Shown in pieces: positions 23,091 through 32,376 of a stretch of 64,000 bases of DNA (positions are counted from its first letter, which is position 1; the number at the start of each line of letters is the position of its first letter). The notes below the pieces were generated by a model. It saw only the letters and a list, made by a program, of their open reading frames with translations, did no database searches and was not told the DNA's origin. Made by a program: the position numbers and the translations under genes. Source of the DNA: Neoscytalidium dimidiatum (lineage: Eukaryota > Ascomycota > Dothideomycetes > Botryosphaeriales > Botryosphaeriaceae); the NCBI GenBank assembly GCA_037367355.1, contig CM074702.1:2046001-2110000 (forward strand), written 5' to 3'.

Positions 23091-25387
23091 TCAGCAGAAA
23101 ATCGACGACTTCGTCCTCTCCGTCGCCAGGTTTGCGTTGTGCAGATGCTGTGTGACGTCCAACACCGTAATGATGTGGTCGTACGTCAAATCCGTCTCCC
23201 TTCTCGCAGCCAGTAACTGTGCCGTCTTCAGCACGTTCTTGATCTGCCGTCCGTTCATGTTCATGAGAGAGAGCGAATCCAGCTGCCTGGACGAGATGGC
23301 ATGCTTCTGGGGTGATGAGTCCAGGAAATTCGTCCAGACGGTACGCCTTGACTCAGCGCTGAGCTCGGGGTATTCAAGAGAAATGTGAATGCGAGACTGG
23401 AAGGCCGCGTCGAAAGTTTGCACGCGATTCGTGGTGAGGAACATAATGCCCTCCTGAGATTGATATTAGCGCTGGTCTGAGAGTAGAGAAAAGCAACAAG
23501 ACTTACGTAGTACTCGAGAACCCGCAGGAAGATCGTGACGAGCTTATTCCGCTCCAATTCATGAAGAGACCTCTCTTCCAGGAACACATCCGCCTCGTCA
23601 AGCAGCAGAATGGCATTCCACTTGGTGCACATCTCCAGAATGTCTGAAAGCTTCTCTTCGACAGTACCAGGGTCCAGACCAAGGTCGCCAGCCGACATCG
23701 TGTACAGTGGGACCCGCATCTCTTCCGCCACAGATTCTGCAGTCAGCGTCTTTCCAACGCCGGGAGGACCACAGAGCAGCAAAATGATGCCCTTGCCCTT
23801 TCCCTCAATGACATCATCGAACGAAGCCTTGACCTTCCGCTGCGTCTCCGTGAAACCGAGTATCAATTCCTTCTGATTAGACGGCAGCACCAATGACTCA
23901 AACGCGTTTGTCTGCCACTCAATCTCCTTGACGCTGTTGACGAAGAGGTTCAACCACTGCTTAGACTTCAGAGAGTACCCGCGAACGAGAGGAGAGGCGA
24001 TGAGCTTCTGCTCTTCGGTAAGCGGTTGGCGCTTTGACTCCTCATCTTCTTCGGCGAAGTCTCCATCGAAGGGCATGCCATCGTAGTCGACCTCAGAGCC
24101 TGCATATGACTCGTTGTCACCGTCACCGTATTCGTCGCCCTCCTCATCGTTGGAGGTGTTGCGGATGCCACTGGAGGAAGCGTCTTTCTCGGTCAAAGGA
24201 TTGGTGTAAATGGCATAATTGGGCTCGAATCGGTTCCAGCCGTAGGTATCGATGACAACCCGGCCTTTGATGTTGTACTTCTGCTTCTTGCCCCAGTTGT
24301 CCTCTTTCCATGCAAGACCGTGGTATGCCTTGTAGTGAGAGCCAGCAAGCGCCTCGAACTTCGCTCCGCGCTCGAGCAGTCTCTTGCGGAGACCTTCGGG
24401 ATCGTGATGGAACTCGATGGGATAGGCGGCGAGCTGGTGGATGGGCTTGGTTCCAACATAGGCAGCCACCTTGATATTCAGGCTGGTGGTTCCGAACGCT
24501 GTTCCGTTCCAGTCCACGAGCTTAGCACGGATCCAGAAGCACGGGCGGCCGCAGCTGTCAACACCGTATCTGGTATCACTGAGCTTCACAGCGGTCTCCT
24601 GGCCATCATTACGGCAGTAAATGATAGCACCAGGCTGGAAAAGTGTCCAAAGATGCTCGTAAGTCATGACGCCCTTTGACTTCATATCCTGAGATGCATC
24701 AATGGTTTCCTTGAACTCCGACTGCAAGAGATCGTAAAGAACTCCAGCGTGCTCTCTTGTCGCACGCTCGTCCTCAGAATCCGAGTTGGGGTCCAACTTG
24801 TCGACTGCAGCCTTCAGCTCTGCCCACCGATGGATGAGCGGCTGGAAACGACCGTCAAATTCAAGACGCTTCAAGCCTGGAGTGACTCCGGGGTAGCCCT
24901 TGAGGACGCGCTCGAGAAGCTTCTTCAGCAGCGGGCTCTGGATGACGATGGAGTGCATCTCCATGACTTTCCGCGGGTCGTTGTAGACTTTGACGTTGCG
25001 CACAAGAAGCGCCCATTTGGCTGTCTCTGCGTTCTCGACAGGTTTGCCAATGTCGTCGGGAACGGTATCCTGCCATTGGAAACGGCCCTTCTTGTCTTCC
25101 TTGCCAGAGTAGAGGTTCTTGAGACCACAAGACATGCCGACCTTAGAGGGGTCCAAGGTCTCGGTCTTCTTGTCGTCCTCTTTATCCTCCTTCTTTTCCT
25201 CACCATTCTCGGTCTTCTCACCATTCTCAGTCTTCTCCCCATTCTCAACCTTCTCACCATTTGTCGCCTTCTCGACCATCTTGCCGCAATTGCAGCATGT
25301 AGTGTCCTTGGTGCCATTGGTCTGAGCTTGCGCAACAGACGGCTGAGAGTCCTCAGACGAGGTGCTCTCGATCATGTGAGGCGCCAT
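23091..25387 (-). CDS. AAA ATPase with N-terminal DUF7025-like region
   Basis: Two exons, 25387-23507 and 23453-23091, encode 747 residues. The C-terminal third is a single AAA module: Walker A GPPGVGKT near residue 540, Walker B AILLLDEADVFLEER near 595-605, sensor-1 region IMFLTTNR, and arginine-finger candidate FQSRIHISLEYPE, followed by a small lid. The central part (YEHLWTLFQPGAIIY, RPCFWIRAKLVDWNG, FGTTSLNIKVAAYVGTKPIH) looks like the domain that accompanies such ATPases in filamentous fungi, which I recall as DUF7025. The N-terminus has a CCNCGK cluster and an Asn-Gly-Glu-Lys hexapeptide repeat. One AAA domain and no protease or membrane segment suggests a remodelling ATPase of unknown substrate. 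The start at 25387 has strong context (GCCATGG); the frame is open for another 114 codons upstream, which I treat as 5'UTR. Confidence 0.87.
25192..25270 (-). repeat. 18-base coding minisatellite in the AAA ATPase gene
   Basis: About four imperfect 18-base units encode successive NGEKxE hexapeptides near residues 40-65 of the AAA ATPase. Unit divergence is low, and copy number probably varies between strains. Confidence 0.85.
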
Positions 25388-27549
25388 GGCGGACAGATCG
25401 GTGACCTTGGATGGATAGCAGTTTGATCGAACAATTAATGCAGAATGAGGAATGTTGCTAAGAGAGGCGCACAAGTAGCTGCTCAGCAGCAGAGGTGAAA
25501 TGGCAAGTGAGAGGGAATTTGGATATGGCGAAAGGCTTCTGACGCCGGGTTGGGCGCGTTTTGTGCTGCGATAGCGGTGGGTCACGAAAGACTCATAGGT
25601 CGGTGGTGGACAAGTGACAGTCGCCGTTGTTGCTCTTTTAAGGACACCGCGACTGCTGCCTGGCTTAGATCTGGAAATCAATCGTGGAGAGCGCATGAGG
25701 CTGAGCAGCGTGGGCATAAGTGCAAGCATTGCGAGCGTCCAATTGCAATGCAGCTCCCCCGGCTAGCCGCGTTTGTTGCCTGGCGCTATCCGCTTCGGAG
25801 TTGGATGAGGCTTATTTTGGCCCCTTTGAGAGGCGCGTAGCGCTGTCTATCTCACGCTGACAGCTGTCGCCTCCTGCAGCTAAGACGCGCCTGCTGCCCG
25901 CTACATGCCGCGACTATACGATCAGCGTAAGATAGGTAGCCGTGCAAATAGAGACTCGACGAGCGACAATAGAGCCAAGGTCATCCCCCGGAGAGTCCCC
26001 GGTGCGCTCCAGGCAGGCCTCTGCGCGTGAGATCGAATGCATCACCAATCGCAGGCGCAGGCTGCAGGACGCGCCATTCGTTGGAGCAGGGAGCGGACGA
26101 TCGGAGAGTCATGGTGACTGGTTGCGAGGTACAAGTCGAGATAGCGTCCACTGCTGCCTTGTAGGCGGTCGACTAGCGAGCAGGACGGGGGTTGGAGCGA
26201 GACGGACCCTTCGAGCGGCGGAGAGCTAAGCTGTCTGGCTAGTGGTGGGTGGCACGGTGGCAGTGCGCACCAGCCACAGGCCGACCGCGCCACGTTTGGC
26301 GGGGCAGCAAATGCGGATGCGGGCATCGGGCTGCGGACTGCGGGCTGCGGGCTGCGGGCGCCGGGATGGACACTGTGATGGACGTGCTTGTGCGAGGGGC
26401 AGCTCGCAAATCGAACACCTGTCAGAAGACGCTGTCTCACCGCGAGTAATTGCAATTACTCAACCAGTCTCATCCTCCGCCGCCCTGGGCCATTCGCCTG
26501 CCGTTTTCCCAGATCCTTCTCACGCCGCGGCGGTCAGAGACGTTGTGTTGTTGAGCGCCGCAGACCCGTCTCCCCGTCCTTCCCGCCGCCCCAGTATCGG
26601 CTGTCCACGTTTGACCGTCGTACGAGACGGCACGCCCGTGAGGAGGCGCGACTTTCCCCAGAAGCCCGTCTCAGGTCCCTTGCTGGCGAGCCAATGCCGC
26701 TGTCGCGCGGTGGGGACACCCGGGGCTCCAGCAGCACTTTATACCCAGACGGGCGCTGAGCCATTTAGTCCCTTGCCTGTACCTCCCGAGCTGGCGAAGA
26801 TCGCGACGCCGCGCCGCCCTGGAACGGACTGGACGGGCGCGGTCCGCGCTGGGCAAGCAGCTAGCACGCCATTGCCATGCTGCAAGGCCCACGTAGTGTC
26901 GGTTGATGAGCAGTTTTCCCGTGCATGAAGAAGGGCCCCAATATTGCGAGACAGCGCCTTCGGGGCCCTGATTGGAGCCCCGGACGGGCTTCTAGAAGCC
27001 ATATGGAGCGATATTCCCGCCCCATCACCGGCTAGAGCCGCCTGAAGCACGCCGCGCAGACGGGTAAAGGCTGCTTCGTTGTCTTGGACGCGGACCAGCC
27101 GCGGCCGGTCAGCATCAAGCCGGGAAGAAATCCGATATCACTGTCACAAACACGGCCGCTCTTCACGTCACCATCACATCAAGGGCCGATAAAGAGGTCG
27201 CACGAGCACGGCCTAGAGCATGTGAAGGACGGGTGCTGCCTCAGGCCCGGGCTTATCAGCGAGTGCGGGCGGGCAGAAGAAAGTTCTCGCGCTGGGTTTG
27301 CTGCAGGCCGCTGGCGCCACAAGGGCTGGTGGTGCGCAGGGAGCACAATCGCGCCCAGCGACACTTCGCGTTATCCGACCCGCCCGACTTGCCCGCCGCG
27401 GCCTAGCGGGGCGCCGGCTGTGAATTTGTTCGTGCCAGAAGCTTGACGCACAAGCATACCGCTCCAGGCAGTTGACTCCCTCTCCCAGATATTATTAGAC
27501 AGCCCGCCGCCGCTCTCCCGCCCTCTCCTTCTCCCTTTTCCTCTTCACG
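25388..27549. other. Divergent intergenic region, about 2.2 kb
   Basis: This lies between the AAA ATPase (-) and APRT (+) starts and holds both promoters. A degenerate CTGCGGG-type tandem lies around 26328-26360. The largest frames (for example 26242-26928 +) are Arg/Pro/Ala-biased and show no domain. Nothing else could be supported. Confidence 0.5.
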
Positions 27550-28296
27550 ATGAGCGACTCCCTCCCGCAAGCCTCCCCCGCGACCAGCGCCCACCCGCCT
27601 GCCAGCGCGCCCGACCCGACCGTCAACGCCGATGCCTCCAAAAGAAGGCTCTCCGCCGCCGCTGCCGCCGGCTCCGCCGAACTCGCCCATCTTAAAGTAA
27701 ACCTCAAGAACGCCCTGCGCCAGTTCCCCGACTTCCCGACCCCGGGCATCCTGTTCGAGGACATCCTGCCCATCTTCGCCAACGCCGATCTGCACCAGAA
27801 GCTCGTGCGTGCCCTCGAGCTGCACGTCTCGACAAACTACGCCCAGAAGCCCGACGTCATTGTCGGCCTGGAGGCCCGCGGCTTCCTGTTCGGCCCCAGC
27901 CTGGCGCTGGCGTTGGGCGCCGCGTTCGTCCCCGTCCGCAAGCAGGGCAAGCTGCCGGGCCCTACGGAGACGGCGAGCTACCAGAAGGAGTACGGCGAGG
28001 ACTTCTTCCAGATCCAGGCCGATGCCATCAAGCCTGGGCAGACGGTCATCATTGTCGACGACATCATCGCGACGGGTAAGTGGTGGCGCGAGTACACATG
28101 ATAACGCGTTGCGGCGTGCTAATGACGTGCGACTACTGCAGGTGGATCCGCTGCGGCTGCCGGCGATCTGGTCAAGAGACTGGGCGGCTCCCTACTAGGC
28201 TACATTTTCATTCTCGAACTCGACTTCCTCAAGGGCCGCGAGAAGCTCGACGCGCCCGTCTACACGCTGCTGTCCGGTCAGGAAAAATCGGCATAG
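27550..28296 (+). CDS. APT1: Adenine phosphoribosyltransferase
   Basis: Exons 27550-28075 and 28142-28296 encode 226 residues. APRT makes AMP from adenine and PRPP in purine salvage. The PRPP-binding loop is [20 protein letters not shown], split by the only intron between ATG and GSA. Other family segments are [40 protein letters not shown] and [12 protein letters not shown] (adenine and flexible-loop regions). The first ~50 residues, rich in Ser, Pro and Ala, make this protein some 40 residues longer than the usual ~180-residue enzyme; they look disordered and lack a clear targeting pattern. The start is the first ATG after a pyrimidine-rich leader. It lies divergent from the AAA ATPase and in tandem with RidA. 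The family assignment is secure; the length of the N-terminus is less so. Confidence 0.95.
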
Positions 28297-28855
28297 GCGG
28301 CGAAGCGACTTTTTTTTTTTTTTGTGCCGATCCCGAATGCGCCCGAGGTGCCCAACCACCTCCAGGCCCGGCCTGCGGCTAGCTGCATATCGATGACACG
28401 TCACAATAAAACGATCCGGAGGGAGATCGGACCGCGGAAGGTCCTGCAGGTGGCTTGCAATTGATTTCCTTAAGGCTGACAAAAGGGGCTTGCTTTTGGG
28501 TGGGAAGCTTTGCCGGGTTGGTGAGATACGAACTCTTTTTTTTTTTGGGCGTCGGAGGGGCTTCCGCTGTCTGCGCAGCCTTCGCGCCGCCATTTTTGCA
28601 ATGTCTCGGCCATACGTTTGATTCCCCGTGAAATAGACCTTAGCCATTGAACGGGCTGGGTGATTTGGAGCATGTAGCAAAAACTTATTTAGTTTGTTGC
28701 AGTAAGTGCAGTAGGAAAAAAAAAAAAAGTAAGTTCCCGGCGTTGGGCTGGGCGCTATCGGCGATTCGCGGCATCTGTGGTGAGAGCACCCCGCCATGCT
28801 GCCCCGCCTGGCCGCCTTGCCCCGACGGCGGAGGGGCTCGCTGTGACTCCTCGGA
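28297..28855. other. APRT-RidA spacer with three homopolymer tracts
   Basis: This 560-base gap contains T runs at 28310-28323 and 28536-28546 and an A run at about 28716-28728. It should hold the APRT 3'UTR and the RidA promoter. No gene was seen. Confidence 0.6.
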
Positions 28856-29711
28856 ATGCGTCCAACGATGCTTGCACGCATAACAACACCGCGCCTGCTC
28901 TTACGACCCGCCATCCTCAGCATCGCTCGTCCGCTCCGTCAATTGATCGCCTCACCTCAATTGCAGCCCCGCCAACCAATCCGCAACATGTCTGACATGC
29001 AGAAGATCTTTAGCGCCAAGGCTTGCCCTCGTAGGCTCTCTCCGCTACGCTAGACAGTGTTCACTCTTAGCTAACGCACTCTAACCAGCTGCCGGCCCCT
29101 ACGTACGTCCATGATCCTCCCGAAGCTCTCACCGGTCTCTGTTACGTGCTACAAATTTCCCCGTTGACGTTGCGACGTCATGGCGCTGAAGCTCAGCTTT
29201 TGGAACTGCCGAAATCCCCCCAGCCGCTCCCCTGCCATGAGACGCGCCATCGTACATAAAACATCCGCCACCCTGCTGACATGGCCTGTCTTCTAGACCC
29301 AAGCCGTCCAGGTCGGTCAGCACATCTTCGTGTCCGGCCAGATCCCGGCCGATGAGAAGGGCAACCTGATCGATGGCAGCATTGCCCAGAAGACCGAGGC
29401 CTGCTGCAAGAACATCATCGCCATTCTCGAGGAGGGCGGGTCGGACATTTCTCGCGTGTTCAAGGTGCGTCTCGAGAAGAATTACCCTTCGGATAGCTCC
29501 GGAAATTGTTGAGGGGATGTCTCTGACGGGCAGACGCGGGTGTGAACAGACCACAGTATTCTTGGATGACATGGCCAACTTCGCGGAGATGAACGGCGTT
29601 TACGAGAAGTTCTTCGCCCATAAGCCGGCCAGGAGCTGCGTTGCTGTCAAGCAGCTGCCCAAGGGCGTGCCGGTCGAGATCGAGTGCATTGCGCTTGCCG
29701 GCAAGGCGTGA
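28856..29711 (+). CDS. MMF1: RidA/YjgF/Mmf1-family enamine/imine deaminase
   Basis: Exons 28856-29030, 29089-29102 (only 14 bases), 29297-29464 and 29550-29711 give 172 residues; starting at the internal ATG (28988, codon 45) gives a 128-residue protein, the usual RidA length. Family segments are [56 protein letters not shown] and the C-terminal [12 protein letters not shown]...[10 protein letters not shown], including the conserved Arg that binds the substrate carboxylate. RidA hydrolyses reactive 2-aminoacrylate-type enamines from PLP enzymes; yeast Mmf1 works in mitochondria on isoleucine and mtDNA maintenance, Hmf1 in the cytosol. Residues 1-44 are Arg/Leu/Pro-rich without acidic residues, a typical presequence. 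The 194-base third intron is long for this window. An AATAAA signal lies at 29801. Confidence 0.93.
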
Positions 29712-30156
29712 GTCGCCCTACATTACAGCACGGTGTAGCATTGTCGAATAATAGGTGGCCACGACCTTGAGAAGACATCTCGATCCGAGGAAAAGCATAA
29801 AATAAAAAGCAATTCTGAAACTGGCCCACATTCTGCTATCTGCATGCATACAATCGTTAGGAGAATTCTTAAATGCCCGCCTTTTGCTGCCTGCCATTAC
29901 TCGTTGCGTGAAAGTCGATCATTTCAGACCAATGTCGTCGGGTATGATGGCAGCGTGTCGGAGAAAAGGCGCCAAGCGAAGCGCATCCACACCGCGGGAG
30001 CCTCCGCCGCCGCGTTCGCATCACCCCCGGAGCATCGCTACGTCCACCTACGGTCCGCCTCAGCTAGCCACCCGCGCACGCTAACCTTCTACCCGTCTTC
30101 TCCACTTGGCACCGCCAGCCTCTTCCAGCTTGCCAACCTCATACAATCGCATCGCC
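29712..30156. other. RidA-Y14 spacer
   Basis: This 445-base spacer carries a candidate polyadenylation signal (AATAAA, 29801) for RidA and a pyrimidine-rich stretch at 30080-30130 just before the Y14 start. No other feature was seen. Confidence 0.6.
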
Positions 30157-30721
30157 ATGGCCGACGCTGAGATGGAAGTCGACGTCCCGCCCACCGAGGT
30201 CAAGACCAGCAGCACCGAGGCGCGCACGAAGGACGACGCCGTGGCCGTGCGCTCGATCGAAGGCTGGATCATCATCGTCACCAATGTCCACGAGGAGGCC
30301 AGCGAAGAGGACCTGACCGACATGTTTGGCGAATTTGGCGAGATCAAGAACCTGCACCTTAACCTGGACCGCCGCACCGGTTACGTTAAGGTACATCTAT
30401 ACCACTCAACTTCGCGCCCGGATATTGGATGAATCCATGCAAGACTAACAAGCTTCTTTCTATTCAACTCTGTAGGGCTACGTCCTCGTCGAGTATCCCA
30501 CCATGGCTGAGGCTAAGGCCGCGATTGAGGGCGCCGATGGCAAGAAGCTCCTCGACCAAACCATCTCCGTCGACTACGCTTTCGTGCGTCCACCGCCGAA
30601 GCAGGGCAGTGCTCCGCGCGGTGGTGGCCGCGGACGCGGCAGGCCACGTAGCAGAAGCCCCGAGGATCGTGACCGCGGCCGCAGCAGGAGTCCTGAGGAT
30701 ATGAGGGATGATGCTGAGTGA
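30157..30721 (+). CDS. RBM8A: Y14/RBM8A-like RNA-binding protein of the exon junction complex
   Basis: Two exons, 30157-30390 and 30476-30721, encode 159 residues, close to the ~170 of animal Y14. A single RRM spans about residues 38-118: RNP2-like [40 protein letters not shown], then RNP1-like [15 protein letters not shown] and a final [11 protein letters not shown]. The pattern [14 protein letters not shown]...[18 protein letters not shown] is the Y14 signature. The N-terminus is acidic and the C-terminus carries RGGGRGRG and RSRSPED repeats, as in Y14. The known partner is Mago nashi, with eIF4A3, marking spliced mRNA for export and surveillance; budding yeast lacks it, so its presence fits an intron-rich filamentous fungus. 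Start context is good (GCCATGG). A candidate poly(A) signal (AAATAAA) is at about 30887. Confidence 0.93.
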
Positions 30722-32376
30722 ACATCATATCGGGACTAAGACACGGGCATTAAAGGCTTATGTGGCAGGGAAACACTACAGGATGGGGAACAAGCCCGAC
30801 GGGAGCGACGAGGCTGAGGGGCTTCGGTACGGAGCATATTGGAGTTCGCACGATACTTTCGCACGCTCTTCGAGAGTGCTACGATTTAAATAAAAGCGTT
30901 ACGCCGGCTTGTCTCTGACAAGCTGGTCTTCAAGGCAATTTTCCGGTAAGTCTGAATCGCATCCTACCGTACCGTACAAGCCCCACAGCTAACGGAAGAT
31001 AGCCATCTGGGCGAAGCACGGGAATTTTTTTTTTTTGTCATGCTCTACCGTATGCTTTGAAGCAGATTGGATGTCTAATTTGGACCTCAAGCAGGCCTTC
31101 AAACGGAGAACCGATCAAAACAAATAAGGACTTACTTGCAAGGTTCCCAGATTCTCAGTCTCTGCTTTTGATGAATCGATACCACAAAGCACACGCGGCG
31201 CTTACATTCTTCAGCATACGAAGGCATGAAGTTCAGTGACTTGGATAAGCTGACATGGGATTGCAGGCCACCGTTCTAGACTTCGGCGCATCAACCAATG
31301 ATCTGTCGTAGCGACGACGCATTCCTCTTCTGAGTGATCCTGCTGATTTCCAAGGCGCATGTGCTTCTGCTTCTAAGGGGACCTCAACAGTTTCACAAAA
31401 ACCCTTCCCGTTCACCAGGGGTTTACTTATTTCACACAAGACATCACATTTTATCGTATAGCCTCGTTGTTGACAAGACGTTCTACTGGGCGAGTCGGTC
31501 TTACAGCCACACCACTTCGGACTTGACCCCTCTATCGAAAGCAGGGGTAGTAATGGTGGCAGTGTCTTGGACGCGGGCCTTGTCGAAGCGGATGAATAAT
31601 GCACCAAGACGGCACACGTTATCCGGGACACGACGACCCCGCAGCGTTGGGGACGCGCCGTGCTGTAAGCAGGACACGAGGGACAGAGAAAGAAGCTGGT
31701 AGATGTCAAGACATTAGAAGGTCGTTGGACTTGGCTTTGTGCAGGGTTTGGCAAATCATGTGTTTAGGCGCCCAAGAGGCTGATGGGCCTCTTTTTTAAC
31801 GGAGCTGTCAGCTGAACAATTGCGGCTGCATCTCCCCGCATGACCAGCGACGCTTTCTCGCGTGGCTTGCAGCAGGGAGGATGGTAGTATGGTAGTATTG
31901 CTTTGCAACGGCTTGCTCTGTCTTGGAGATTGGAGCTCAAAAGACGTTGACAGCGGGAGTCTCGTACAGGATGTGGGCGTGTTGATGAGGTCTTCGCAAA
32001 TGGGCATGGCGCGGCAGCGGAGATGGATGCCGCAATTGGAGGAAAGAAAGCAGGGCTGCGGGGGGAGCGTTGACGAGTCGCGGAGCCCAAGCGAGCGACA
32101 AGCTGCGGCCAGACATCCTTGCGCCTCAGCCAAGGGAGCTACCGACCACCACAAGACTACAAGAGCCTCGCCGACGCAGGAACGCCGCGAGGCCTCTCAA
32201 GTCTCTCCGGGCATCCCATTTTCTCCTTCGCGTGCTTGCTGGCCAAACACTGCTGTCCTTCACTCCCATGCCCCGTTCTCCCTGAGATCTCTCCGCTCGC
32301 TGTGTTTCCCCCCGCCTGCTCCAGCTCCAGCTCCAGCTTCCATCTTATCGCCGCCCAGCTCGAGCCTCGCGACATC
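30722..32376. other. Y14-GH76 spacer, about 1.65 kb
   Basis: This contains the Y14 3'UTR, a T run at 31025-31036 and the promoter of the GH76 gene. The frame of that gene is open back to 32119, but without family similarity. A 173-codon minus-strand frame at 31233-31754 shows no recognisable domain. Nothing else could be supported. Confidence 0.5.

Noticed and set aside
23261..25729. 822-residue reading of the AAA ATPase through its intron
   Set aside because: The frame runs through a GTAAGT...CAG intron at 23454-23506 and loses the sensor-1 and arginine-finger region, which is restored by splicing.
26242..26928. 228-codon + frame in the AAA ATPase/APRT spacer
   Set aside because: Begins in a CTGCGGG-type repeat; Arg/Pro/Ser/Ala composition with no domain or splice support.
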